Assembly: GCF_026626705.1 (NCBI RefSeq)
Contig: NZ_JAPNKC010000001.1
Coordinates: 8,946,001-9,010,000 of the forward strand
Direction: 5' to 3'
Origin: Pyxidicoccus sp. MSG2
GTDB lineage: Bacteria; Myxococcota; Myxococcia; Myxococcales; Myxococcaceae
Length of the DNA stretch: 64,000 nucleotides
Shown in pieces: positions 32,429-40,750 of this stretch. A program made the position numbers and the translations under genes. Position 1 is the first letter of the stretch. Each line of letters begins with the position of its first letter. The notes below the pieces were generated by a model that was given only the letters and a program-made list of their open reading frames with translations, was not told where the DNA came from and searched no databases.

Positions 32429-34036
32429 ATGCGAATCATCCGTTTCTGCATTCCCGCGGTGCTGCTGCTGGCGGCCGCATCCTGCTCCGGCGACAAACCT
32501 GGAACCGACAAGGAGCCTCCGGAAGTATCGGAAGCGTCTTCGGCGCGCGTGCGCCGCCTGACGCGCGTGGAGTACGACAACAGCCTCGCCGCCGTCGTAC
32601 CGGGGATGCCTTCGCTGAGTGGCACCTTCGCCCCGGAAGACACCATCCTCGGCTTCAGCACGCACGACCGGCTCCAGGTGACGTCGCTGCTGGCGGACCA
32701 GGTGGACAACGCCGCGCTGAACGCGGCCCTGTTCGCGAAGAACCAGCTGAAGATCCACGAGAAGTGCCCGGCGGACGCGAACGAGGAGAAGTGCACGACG
32801 GACATCCTGTACGGCGTGGCCAGCCGCGCCTTCCGCCGGCCCCTCTCGACGGAGGACAAGGCGGACCTGCTCGCCTTCTGGCAGGACGCCCGGAAGACGG
32901 CGGACCCGCAGACCGCGCACCGCATCTTCCTGCAGGGCCTCTTCGCGTCGGCCTCCTTCCTCTACCGCACGGAGCTGGGCGAGCAGGGCGAGGCCGGCAA
33001 CCAGGTGGCGCGGATGACGCCGCACGAGGTCGCCTCGGCGCTCTCCTTCGCCATCACCGCCGCCCCGCCCGACGCGGAGCTGCTCGCGGCCGCGGAGGCC
33101 GGGGAGCTCAAGACGGCGGACCAGCGCGAGGCGCACGCGCGCCGCCTGCTGGCCACCCCCGCCGCGCAGAAGCGCCTGGCCCACTTCATCCGCGAGTGGC
33201 TGGGCATCACCGGCCTGGCCAACCTCAACAAGAACAACCAGGTCTTCCCGGCCTTCAGCGCGGCGTTCAAGGACTCCAGCCAGGCCGAGACGCGGGCCTT
33301 CATCGACCACGTGCTGGCCAACGAGGGCGGCTCCGTCAAGGAACTCCTGAGCGCGAACTACACCTTCGCGGACGGCCGCATGTCGCAGTTCTACGGCACC
33401 ACGAGCACGCCCAACGGGACGATTGGCAGGGTGCCGCTGCCGGCGGACCGCGCGGGCATCCTCACCCAGGCCAGCGTGCTGGCGACCTACGCCCTCTTCG
33501 ACTCCAGCTCGCCCATCCGCCGCGGCAAGTTCGTCCTCACGCGCCTGCTGTGCCGTGACATCCCGCCCCCGCCGGCCTCCATCGTCATCATCCCCCCCGC
33601 GCCCGCCGCGGACTCCACCACCCGTGCCCGCTTCGCCGCGCACACCGACAACCCCGCCTGCGCCGGTTGCCACCGGAGCATCGACCCCATCGGCTTCGGC
33701 TTCGAGAACTTCGACGGCCTGGGCAAGGCCCGCACGACGGAGAACGGCATCGCCGTGGACGCCAAGGGCTCGGTGGACTACTCCAGCGGCGTCTTCCCCT
33801 TCACCGGCGGCGGCGAGCTGGCGCGCTCGCTCTCCACCAGCGAGGACGTGGCCAACTGCGTGCCCCTGCAGCTCTTCCGCTACGCCATGGGACGTGAAGA
33901 GGACACCGTCGACGAGCAGTTGCTCACCGACATGCGGGCGGCCTTCAAGGCCAACCCTCGGCTTCAACTGGGGGATGCGCTCGTCAGCCTGGTGCGCTCT
34001 CCCTACTTCACCCACCGGCGCACCCTTTCTCCGTGA
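32429..34036 (+). CDS. DUF1592-type lipoprotein with c-type heme motif
   Basis: 535 residues from ATG 32429, where a lipoprotein signal ends at C19 (LLAAASC). The chain follows the DUF1587/1595/1592/1588/1585 plan known from planctomycetes and myxobacteria: VRRLTRVEYDNSLAAV near 38, FRRPLSTEDKADLLAFW near 135, FLQGLFASASFLYRTE near 172, HFIREWLGI near 252, and RRGKFVLTRLLCRDIPPPP near 365. The CAGCHRSIDPIGFGFENFD segment near 410 is a CxxCH motif, so a covalent heme c is plausible. The gene overlaps the following DUF1552 gene by four bases. These pairs are thought to work together at the cell surface; the reaction is unknown. Confidence 0.88.
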   Translation: MRIIRFCIPAVLLLAAASCSGDKPGTDKEPPEVSEASSARVRRLTRVEYDNSLAAVVPGMPSLSGTFAPEDTILGFSTHDRLQVTSLLADQVDNAALNAALFAKNQLKIHEKCPADANEEKCTTDILYGVASRAFRRPLSTEDKADLLAFWQDARKTADPQTAHRIFLQGLFASASFLYRTELGEQGEAGNQVARMTPHEVASALSFAITAAPPDAELLAAAEAGELKTADQREAHARRLLATPAAQKRLAHFIREWLGITGLANLNKNNQVFPAFSAAFKDSSQAETRAFIDHVLANEGGSVKELLSANYTFADGRMSQFYGTTSTPNGTIGRVPLPADRAGILTQASVLATYALFDSSSPIRRGKFVLTRLLCRDIPPPPASIVIIPPAPAADSTTRARFAAHTDNPACAGCHRSIDPIGFGFENFDGLGKARTTENGIAVDAKGSVDYSSGVFPFTGGGELARSLSTSEDVANCVPLQLFRYAMGREEDTVDEQLLTDMRAAFKANPRLQLGDALVSLVRSPYFTHRRTLSP

Positions 34037-35487
34037 GTCGCCCCATGCTCCGCCAACTCTCCCGTCGAAACCTGCTCAAGCTCCTGGGTGGCTCGGCCGC
34101 GGCGCTCCCGCTGGCCAACCTGCTCGGCACCTCCGACGCGCACGCGCAGACCACCGCGCCCCCGCTGCGCTTCGTCGCCATCTTCACGCCCCACGGCTGC
34201 CTTCCGGAGTTCTGGAACCCGCAGGGCGGCGAGTCGGACTTCACGCTCGACTTCCCCAACTCCATGCTGCTGCCGCTCCAGCCGCACCGCTCCAAGCTGC
34301 TGGTGGTGGACGGCCTGGACTACCGGGTGCTGTACGAGCACGGACTGACGGGCCACGAGGGCGCGCCCGTCACCTTCCTCACCGGCAGCAAGGTCAACAC
34401 CGCCAGCGGTGACGACCTGCCGGAGAGCGCCTCGCTGGACCAGGTGCTGGGCAATGCCATCGGCGGCAGCACCAAGTTCCGCTCCCTCCAGCTCAACGCG
34501 TGGGAGCAGTTCGGCGGCCAGCACGTCTACAACAGCATCAGCTTCACGGCGAACGGCTCGCGCGTGCCCTTCGAGCGCGACCCGGCCGCCGTGTACCAGC
34601 GCCTCTTCGGCAACGCGCCGCCGCCCGCCGCGGACCCGGCCGAGGCCGACAGGCTCATCGCCCGCCGCAAGAGCCTGCTCGGCTTCCTCACCAAGGATGC
34701 GACGCGCCTGCGCGACAGGCTCGCGGGCGAGGAGCGCCAGAAGCTGGAGGCGCACCTGGAGGCGCTCGCGGACATCGAGCGGCGCATCGGCTCGCTGAGC
34801 ACCTCTCCCAACCCGGCGCCCACCCCCGTGCCTTCCACGGAGGCGTGCATCAGCGGCATCGTGCCGCCGCAGTACGGCCTGGGCGAGCTGGGCAACCTCG
34901 CCCGGCTGCCCGAGCTGACGAAGCTGCACCTGGACATGATTACCCGTGCCTTCGCGTGCGATTTCACGCGGGTGGCGACCATCACCATCTCCGCGCCGTC
35001 CATGCCGTGGATTGGCATCAACGAGGACGTGCACAACGACCTGGCGCACCGGCTGGACGTCAACACGGAGCCGCTGCGCACCCAGATTCGCACCAAGATG
35101 GTGACGGTGCAGCGGTGGTACGCGGAGCAGGTGGCGTACCTCATGACGCAGTTGGCCTCCGTGCAGGAGGGCAGCGGCACCGCCCTGGACAACACGCTCA
35201 TCCTCTGGGGCAACGAGCTGGGTGACGCCTCGGGCCACATGAACGTGCGCGTGCCCACCGTGCTGGCGGGTGGCGCGGGCGGCCGCTTCCGCATGGGCCG
35301 CTTCATCCACGCGCGCCCGCCGGGCTCCGACCCGCTGCCCGGCTGGCCCGGCCCCGGCTCGCCGCTGCCGAAGGCCGTGGCGCACAACAAGCTGCTGGTG
35401 TCCATCGCCCAGGCCTTCGGGGTGAACGTGAATACCTTCGGTCACCCGGCCCCGGACTACGCCGGTCCGCTGGCCGGGCTGACCTGA
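34033..35487 (+). CDS. DUF1552 protein with Tat signal
   Basis: 484 residues from the GTG overlapping the stop of the DUF1592 gene; ATG 34045 is an alternative. A twin-arginine signal (SRRNLLKLLGG at 10-20, then a hydrophobic stretch to about 38) implies folding before export, often with a cofactor. The mature part has the DUF1552 pattern: FVAIFTPHGCLPEFW near 45, LVVDGLDYRVLYE near 92, LDQVLGNAIGG near 137, and DNTLILWGNELGDASGHMN near 390. This fold is related to the alkaline phosphatase/DUF1501 superfamily. It always travels with DUF1592-type partners in such genomes. The substrate is unknown. Confidence 0.88.
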   Translation: MSRPMLRQLSRRNLLKLLGGSAAALPLANLLGTSDAHAQTTAPPLRFVAIFTPHGCLPEFWNPQGGESDFTLDFPNSMLLPLQPHRSKLLVVDGLDYRVLYEHGLTGHEGAPVTFLTGSKVNTASGDDLPESASLDQVLGNAIGGSTKFRSLQLNAWEQFGGQHVYNSISFTANGSRVPFERDPAAVYQRLFGNAPPPAADPAEADRLIARRKSLLGFLTKDATRLRDRLAGEERQKLEAHLEALADIERRIGSLSTSPNPAPTPVPSTEACISGIVPPQYGLGELGNLARLPELTKLHLDMITRAFACDFTRVATITISAPSMPWIGINEDVHNDLAHRLDVNTEPLRTQIRTKMVTVQRWYAEQVAYLMTQLASVQEGSGTALDNTLILWGNELGDASGHMNVRVPTVLAGGAGGRFRMGRFIHARPPGSDPLPGWPGPGSPLPKAVAHNKLLVSIAQAFGVNVNTFGHPAPDYAGPLAGLT

Positions 35488-35509
35488 GCCACGTTGCCGT
35501 GAGTCGCGG

Positions 35510-35542
35510 CCCCGGTGGAAGGAGTCACTCCTTCTCCCGGGG
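35510..35542. terminator. Bidirectional terminator between DUF1552 and YdjM-like genes
   Basis: CCCCGG-TG-GAAGGAGT-C-ACTCCTTC-TC-CCGGGG forms a long interrupted stem with 14 pairs. It lies between convergent genes and overlaps the last codons of the minus-strand gene. Confidence 0.5.
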
Positions 35543-36556
35543 CCTCGTCGTTTCCGCGTCCTGGCCCCGCCACCGACGCAGCAATTCGCTCGCGCTGCCG
35601 CCGCGCTCCAGCCGTGCCTCCGCCACGCGGTTTCCCGCGTCCAGGCGGATGACGAAGCCCAGCGTGGGCTCGCCGCGCAGGTGGTAGCGCAGGTCGGAGA
35701 TGCGCACCTCGCGTCCTCCGCCTTCGACGGGCGCCACCGTGACGACGGGAAAGCGGGCCCACGCGAGCGCCTCGCGCACCGGCCCCACCGCGCGCACGTC
35801 CGGGGGAAGCGCGTCCACGGACGACTCCACCCGCCGCGCCTCGCGGGGCGCACCCGCCAGGGGCACCTCGCCCGCGGCGAGCATGCCTCCCGGAAGGGTG
35901 GCCACGTACCGCCAGGTGCTCACGGAGAAGGGCAGGGGGAAGACGCGCACGGACTGCGCGGCCGCGTAGGCCGCCTCCACCCGCCGCGTCAGCACGCCCC
36001 AGGCCGCCACGCGCGCCCCCACGTAGCCGGCGGACAGCGCCAGGCCCACCAGCAGCGCCCGGCGCCACGCCGTGCGCCGCAGCCGCCACGCCACGACGGT
36101 GCCCACCAGCAGCGGCAGCGTCACCCAGGGGTCCACCACCATCGTCCAGTCAAGGCTGAGGCGCGTGTCCGAGAATGGCAGCAGCACTCGCGTGCCCCAG
36201 CCCGTCCACAGGTCCGGCAGCAGGTGCGCGAAGAGGACGGAGGCCAGGCTGGCGAGGAAGACGGGGCGGGGCCTGGCGCCCCGGAAGACGGCGCACGCGG
36301 CCAGCGTGGCCCCGAGCGCCACCACCGGACTGAAGAGGAGCGAATGAGAGAGGCCCCGGTGCGCCTGGAGGGCCACCGTCACCGCGTCCCCGCGCGCCAG
36401 CAGCGTGTCCAGGTCCGGCAACTCCGAGGCGAGCACGGCGCCCAGCAGCACCGCGCGGTCCGTGGGCGAGGCCCGCTCGCCCGTGCCGGGACGCACGTCG
36501 GGCCGGCGCAGCGCACCGATGGCGAGCCCCAGCAGCCCGTGGGTGAGGTTGTCCAT
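35525..36556 (-). CDS. YdjM-like membrane-bound metal-dependent hydrolase
   Basis: 343 residues from ATG 36556. The N-terminal 180 residues match the YdjM/DUF457 membrane family: HGLLGLAIGA near 5, ASELPDLDTLLARGD near 43 and AHRGLSHSLLFSP near 65, with conserved His and Asp that could bind metal, and four or five transmembrane segments. Residues 200-343 are a soluble domain (WRYVATLPGGMLAAGEV and ISDLRYHLRGEPTLGF). The YdjM family has been associated with LexA control in E. coli, but no LexA box was seen here. The activity is not well established in the family. Confidence 0.82.
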   Translation of the reverse strand: MDNLTHGLLGLAIGALRRPDVRPGTGERASPTDRAVLLGAVLASELPDLDTLLARGDAVTVALQAHRGLSHSLLFSPVVALGATLAACAVFRGARPRPVFLASLASVLFAHLLPDLWTGWGTRVLLPFSDTRLSLDWTMVVDPWVTLPLLVGTVVAWRLRRTAWRRALLVGLALSAGYVGARVAAWGVLTRRVEAAYAAAQSVRVFPLPFSVSTWRYVATLPGGMLAAGEVPLAGAPREARRVESSVDALPPDVRAVGPVREALAWARFPVVTVAPVEGGGREVRISDLRYHLRGEPTLGFVIRLDAGNRVAEARLERGGSASELLRRWRGQDAETTRPREKE

Positions 36557-36618
36557 GGCGGGGCCCTCGTCTAGCGCCCCACCGCGGGCAACGCCAGGGC
36601 CGTACCCCGAAACGACGA

Positions 36619-36653
36619 AGCGGGACGCCCGGCCCGAAGCCCGGCGTCCCGCT
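36619..36653 (-). terminator. Terminator of the pectinacetylesterase-family gene
   Basis: AGCGGGACGCC and GGCGTCCCGCT form an 11-bp stem around a 13-base GC-rich loop, 33 bases after the stop codon on the minus strand. A moderately T-rich stretch (TTCGTCGTTTC) follows in that direction. Confidence 0.55.
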
Positions 36654-36685
36654 CCTTCAAACAGCTTCAGTCGCGACGACGGGGA

Positions 36686-37996
36686 CTACCCGCCCAGCGC
36701 GCCGTTGATGAGCGGCGCGACAATCTGCATGCCGGGGTCCTCGTTGTTGTAGTTGTTCGCCGGCTCGTAGATGCGGATGCGCTGGTTCTCGTTGATCCAC
36801 CGCGAGAGGAACTTGTCCATGCCCACGAACTCGCTGTAGCACTTGTACGTCTGCGACTGCGGGAACTCGAGGTACTCGTACCAGTACCGCTTCTTCTCCA
36901 TCTTCTGGCAGGCGTGCGCACCCATGAAGGTGATGATGGTGCTGCAGTGGCTGGCGTTGATGGCGCGGTGGTGCGGGATGAAGTAGCTGAAGTTGTTGTA
37001 GAGGTTCAGCTCCTGCACCAGCCGGTCCTGGTCCACCTTCCAGTAGCCGTGGACGGACTCCTCGTCGTTGGGCGTCTTGAAGCGCTCATAGGAGAAGCGC
37101 GAGTAGTTGTAGTCGCGCGTATAGCCCGTGTACGCGAGCTGGTCGTTGGGGAACTCTGTCGCCACCATCTTGTTGATGGTGCCGAAGTCGTTGATGTTGA
37201 ACGAGGCCGGCAGCAGCGAGAAGACCGAGTCCAGGTTCCACGACGTGCGAATCTTGTCGTGCAGCGGGCGCGAGAGGGAAGTGGCGTTCGGCGCCACGAA
37301 GATGGGGCCGGAGTCGTTGAGCAGGTAGCCGCGCGCCGGGTTGATGGCCTTGCGCACGAAGTAGTAGCCGGCCGACGTCGCCGTGCCGCCCGCGCTGTAG
37401 CCCGTCATCAGCAGCTTCTGCACCGTGGGGAACTGGGTGTGCGCCCAGTTCGCCACCGCCCGCGTGTTGGTGTAGCCGTTGTGGTACCAGGTCAGCGGCG
37501 GGTTCTGCCCCGTGGAGTCCGCATACGTCTTCACGTTGTTGCCGATGTGCACGTCACCCGTGCAGTACGGCATGTAGACGATGTTCCAGTCCTTGGTGAC
37601 CAGGTCCGTGCGGCTGCGCAGCGGCAGGCCCGGGTCGGCGCCATTGACGATGGGCGACACGTACTTCGCCGTGAACTGGGTGATGTAGTCGTCGGCGATG
37701 CCGTTGGGGTTGGCCGCGCCCAGCACGCCCGCGCGCCCGCTGCACGTCTCGAAGTCCCAACACGCGCCGCCGCCCTCGAGCATGAAGAGCAGGTTGGGCG
37801 AGCTGGTGCGGCGCACCCAGAACTTGTACTGCGAGCCGTTGCCACACTTCGTCCCGGGCAGCTCCACCTTCTCCCAGTTGTAGTTGTTTCCGCCGTCCAC
37901 GAGCACGCTGACGATGGTGGAGACGATGACCTCCGCGCGGGCCATGCCAGGCACCAGCGCTGCGGCCATGAGGCAGGCCAGGAGTAGGCGCTTCAT
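36686..37996 (-). CDS. Secreted pectinacetylesterase-family hydrolase
   Basis: 436 residues from ATG 37996 with TGGAGG nine bases upstream. A signal peptide is cleaved near residue 21 (GMARA). The catalytic domain has the family markers: FMLEGGGACWDFETCSG near 70, VYMPYCTGDVHIG near 140, the nucleophile in MTGYSAGGTATSAG near 199 and HHRAINASHC near 340. Nine Cys can make disulfides. The PAE family includes plant pectin acetylesterases, Notum-like carboxylesterases and bacterial homologues. In a predatory bacterium the target could be an acylated glycan or lipid. A promoter is predicted at 38029-38057. Confidence 0.88.
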   Translation of the reverse strand: MKRLLLACLMAAALVPGMARAEVIVSTIVSVLVDGGNNYNWEKVELPGTKCGNGSQYKFWVRRTSSPNLLFMLEGGGACWDFETCSGRAGVLGAANPNGIADDYITQFTAKYVSPIVNGADPGLPLRSRTDLVTKDWNIVYMPYCTGDVHIGNNVKTYADSTGQNPPLTWYHNGYTNTRAVANWAHTQFPTVQKLLMTGYSAGGTATSAGYYFVRKAINPARGYLLNDSGPIFVAPNATSLSRPLHDKIRTSWNLDSVFSLLPASFNINDFGTINKMVATEFPNDQLAYTGYTRDYNYSRFSYERFKTPNDEESVHGYWKVDQDRLVQELNLYNNFSYFIPHHRAINASHCSTIITFMGAHACQKMEKKRYWYEYLEFPQSQTYKCYSEFVGMDKFLSRWINENQRIRIYEPANNYNNEDPGMQIVAPLINGALGG

Positions 37997-38028
37997 TCGG
38001 GAACCTCCAGGTTTGATGGGAATTCCTG

Positions 38029-38057
38029 TCTATACAATGCAATTACAACTGTGTCAG
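38029..38057 (-). promoter_or_regulatory. Predicted promoter of the pectinacetylesterase-family gene
   Basis: On the minus strand CTGACA is followed by 17 bases and TATAGA, close to housekeeping consensus, in an A/T-rich gap 33 bases before the start codon. Confidence 0.55.
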
Positions 38058-38076
38058 GCCCTTTGTGACTGGTTCA

Positions 38077-38092
38077 TGTCTCAGGTGAGACA
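38077..38092. promoter_or_regulatory. Palindromic operator candidate
   Basis: TGTCTCA-GG-TGAGACA is a perfect 16-base inverted repeat just upstream of the -35 element of the divergent promoter at 38029-38057. The position fits an activator or repressor site. The binding protein is not known. Confidence 0.4.
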
Positions 38093-38197
38093 GGGTTTGT
38101 GATGCGTTGCGGCAAACTCCGTCGGGCCGATTCTTTACGCGGCGCGGCAGGATGCCGGGTTTGCCAGGTGCGCGCGGCACGCGGTATTCGGCTCGTC

Positions 38198-38890
38198 ATG
38201 GCCGAGAATGCTCGCTGGAAGGGCCTCCCGTGGGTCGTCGCCACGGGAGCCGTCGTGGGGCTCGCCGTCCTGCTCGTCGTGCTCCTGAAGCGCCCGGAGC
38301 CCTCCGGCGCCCCGGAAGCGGAGCCCCCGGTGGCGGCCACGTCGGCCTCCACGTCACCCGCGCAGGCCCCCACGCCGGCGGCGACTCCGTCCGCGCCCGT
38401 GGCCGCCGCGCAGCCGGGTGGGGGCACGGTGTCGCCCTACCTGCCCCAGCCTCCGTCCGGCGACGAGGCGCCCCAGATTCATCCCGTGGACCTGCAGGCG
38501 CTGCGCGCGAAGCTACCGGACAACCTCTACTGGACGCTGGGCGCGCCCACGGAGGACCCGGAGGTGCTCAAGTGGCGCGACGACGAGACGCGGCGCTGGA
38601 ATGACGTCTACGGCAAGGTGCTGTCCGGCGTGGCCACCGAGGAGGAGGTCCGCCAGTACTACGCGCACCGCCGCGAGGTGTCCGAGGACATGGTGGCCTT
38701 CGCAACGACGGTGCTCGCGGACTACGGCGACCGGCTCCCCGACCAGGAGCGGGGCCTGTACGAGCTGAGCATCGACATGAACCGCACGCGGCTGTCCGAA
38801 CTGCCGCGCCAGGAGCAGGAGGCGCTCACCCGTCGCCAGGAGCAGGAGCAGCGCCGCGAGGCCTGGCGCCAGGGGCAACAGCAGCCCTGA
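38198..38890 (+). CDS. Single-pass membrane protein of unknown function
   Basis: 230 residues from ATG 38198. A membrane helix lies at about 11-31 (WVVATGAVVGLAVLLVVLL) after a short basic start. A Pro/Ala/Ser-rich linker (35-90) is followed by a charged C-terminal domain (95-225) with a helical pattern (EEEVRQYYAHRREVSEDMV and DRLPDQERGLYELSI) and a Gln/Arg/Glu-rich tail. The topology suggests a bitopic protein with the domain in the periplasm. No known family was recognised. A terminator hairpin follows the stop codon. Confidence 0.78.
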   Translation: MAENARWKGLPWVVATGAVVGLAVLLVVLLKRPEPSGAPEAEPPVAATSASTSPAQAPTPAATPSAPVAAAQPGGGTVSPYLPQPPSGDEAPQIHPVDLQALRAKLPDNLYWTLGAPTEDPEVLKWRDDETRRWNDVYGKVLSGVATEEEVRQYYAHRREVSEDMVAFATTVLADYGDRLPDQERGLYELSIDMNRTRLSELPRQEQEALTRRQEQEQRREAWRQGQQQP

Positions 38891-38921
38891 GTGCCCGCGC
38901 CCACGCGCGGCCGGTCGCCCT

Positions 38922-38939
38922 GGCGGGTGGTGGCCCGCC
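38922..38939 (+). terminator. Terminator hairpin before the PAS-GAF kinase gene
   Basis: GGCGGG-TGGTGG-CCCGCC, a six-pair stem 32 bases after a stop codon. Its presence argues that the kinase downstream begins after it rather than at the first in-frame codon (38891). Confidence 0.45.
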
Positions 38940-38992
38940 CGACTGCTCGCACCTCCACCGGGCCCCGTTTACGAGTGTTGGGTGCCGAGCAC

Positions 38993-40750
38993 ATGCCCGG
39001 CTGGCCGGAGTGGGGCGTGCGGGAGGGAAGTGTTAAGCGGAAGAACACGAACGCCGTGGCCCGCCCCTTCATCCAACGCGTGGAACATCCCCTGACCGAA
39101 CAGGGTCTCGCCAGCGCCGACTCCCCTGGGGCGGACATGGCGGGCATCGACACCGTTCTGCTCGACCAGCTCCCGGAGGGTGTCGCCGTCTGCGAGGCGG
39201 ACGCGGTGTGCCTCTACGTCAACCCCGCCATGGAGCGGTCCTTCGGCAGGCCCCGGGCGGACCTGCTGGGCCGCGTGCTGTGGGAGTGCTACCCGGACGT
39301 GCTGGGCGAAGCCTTCCAGGAGCGCTTCCACCGGGTGGCCCAGACGGGGCAGGCGGAGGAGTTCGAGGTCCACTTCGCGGCCCGGGAGCGTTGGTTCGTG
39401 AAGCGCCTCTTCCGGGGCCACGGGCGCGTCTACGTCTTCTCGCGGGAGATTACGGCCGAGAAGAAGCAGGAGGCGACGCTCCGGGGGCTGTACGACGAGA
39501 CGCGGCGCGCGCAGCGTCACGCGGCCTTCCTGGCGCAGGCCAGCGCGGTGCTGACGTCGTCGCTGGACCACGACCAGATCCTCCAGCGCATGGCCCTCCT
39601 GACCATCCCCACGCTGGCGGATGGGTGCGCCGTGGACGTGCCCGGGCCGGATGGAGGAGTCCGTCGCGTCGCCGTGGCCCACGTGCGTCCGGGCATGGCG
39701 GAGCGCGCCCAGGCCTTCCACGCCCGCTATCCCATCCGCATGGACGACGCGGCCGGCATCGGCCGGGTGCTGCGCGAGGGCGTCACGGAGTTCGTCCCGG
39801 AGCTGCCGCCCCTCATCGAGACGGAGCTGTCCGCCGATGCGGAGCGCCTCCGCGCCACGGAGGCGTTGGGCGTGCGGACGTTCATCTCCGTCCCGTTGAT
39901 CAGCCGCGGCAAGGTGCTGGGGGCACTCACGCTCGTCAACACCGAGTCCGGGCGCAGGTACACGCAGGCGGACGTGCGGCTCGCGGAGGACCTGGCCCGG
40001 CGCGCGGCCTCGTCACTGGACAACGGGCGGCTCTACATGGAGGCGCAGGACGCCATCCGCGCGCGCGACACGTTCCTCTCCGTCGCGTCGCACGAGCTGA
40101 ACACGCCCCTCACCTCGCTCACCCTCAACGTCCAGGCGCTGCGCAGGGATTTGGACCTGCGCGCCCCGGGCACACCCGACGCACTGTCCACGAAGGTGGT
40201 GGCCGTGCAGCGACAGCTCTCGCGCTTGTCGAGCCTGGTGCGCGAGCTGCTGGACGTGTCGCGCATCACCGCCGGCCGGCTGAAGCTGGAGCGCGAGGAC
40301 CTGGACCTGGCCGCGCTCGCGCGGGAGATGGTGCCGCGCTTCTCGGAGGAGCTGGCGCGGGCGGGGTGCGAGCTTCGCCTGGACGCGCCGGGCCCCGCGC
40401 GGGGCCATTGGGACAGGCTGCGGCTGGAGCAGGTGCTGCAGAACCTGCTGTCCAACGCCATCAAGTACGGCCGGGGCCGCCCCATCGAGGTGCGGGTGGG
40501 CGCGGACGCGGAGCGGGCCTGGCTGATGGTGCGCGACGAGGGCATGGGTATCGCCCCGGAGGGACAGGCGCGCCTGTTCCAGCGCTTCGAGCGACTGGCC
40601 AGCGAGCGGCACTACGGTGGGCTGGGGCTGGGGCTCTGGATCGTGAAGCAGATTGTCGACGCGCTCGAGGGCCGCATCCTCGTGGAGAGCGCGCCCGGAA
40701 AGGGCTCCACCTTCACCGTGGAGCTGCCGCGCCAGCAGCGCCCGGGATGA
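38993..40750 (+). CDS. Soluble PAS-GAF histidine kinase
   Basis: About 585 residues from ATG 38993; ATG 39137 (MAGIDTVLLDQLPEGVAV) is another possible start. A PAS domain occupies roughly 55-165 (YVNPAMERSFGRPRADLLG), a GAF domain 190-345 (ISVPLISRGKVLGALTLVN), HisKA 360-425 with the phospho-His in LSVASHELNTPLTSL, and the ATPase 465-580 (NLLSNAIKYG, DEGMGI, GGLGLGLWI). There is no membrane segment, so it senses a cytoplasmic signal or a redox/ligand state. No response regulator is adjacent. The 3' end overlaps the convergent HelD-like gene by 38 bases. Confidence 0.88.
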   Translation: MPGWPEWGVREGSVKRKNTNAVARPFIQRVEHPLTEQGLASADSPGADMAGIDTVLLDQLPEGVAVCEADAVCLYVNPAMERSFGRPRADLLGRVLWECYPDVLGEAFQERFHRVAQTGQAEEFEVHFAARERWFVKRLFRGHGRVYVFSREITAEKKQEATLRGLYDETRRAQRHAAFLAQASAVLTSSLDHDQILQRMALLTIPTLADGCAVDVPGPDGGVRRVAVAHVRPGMAERAQAFHARYPIRMDDAAGIGRVLREGVTEFVPELPPLIETELSADAERLRATEALGVRTFISVPLISRGKVLGALTLVNTESGRRYTQADVRLAEDLARRAASSLDNGRLYMEAQDAIRARDTFLSVASHELNTPLTSLTLNVQALRRDLDLRAPGTPDALSTKVVAVQRQLSRLSSLVRELLDVSRITAGRLKLEREDLDLAALAREMVPRFSEELARAGCELRLDAPGPARGHWDRLRLEQVLQNLLSNAIKYGRGRPIEVRVGADAERAWLMVRDEGMGIAPEGQARLFQRFERLASERHYGGLGLGLWIVKQIVDALEGRILVESAPGKGSTFTVELPRQQRPG

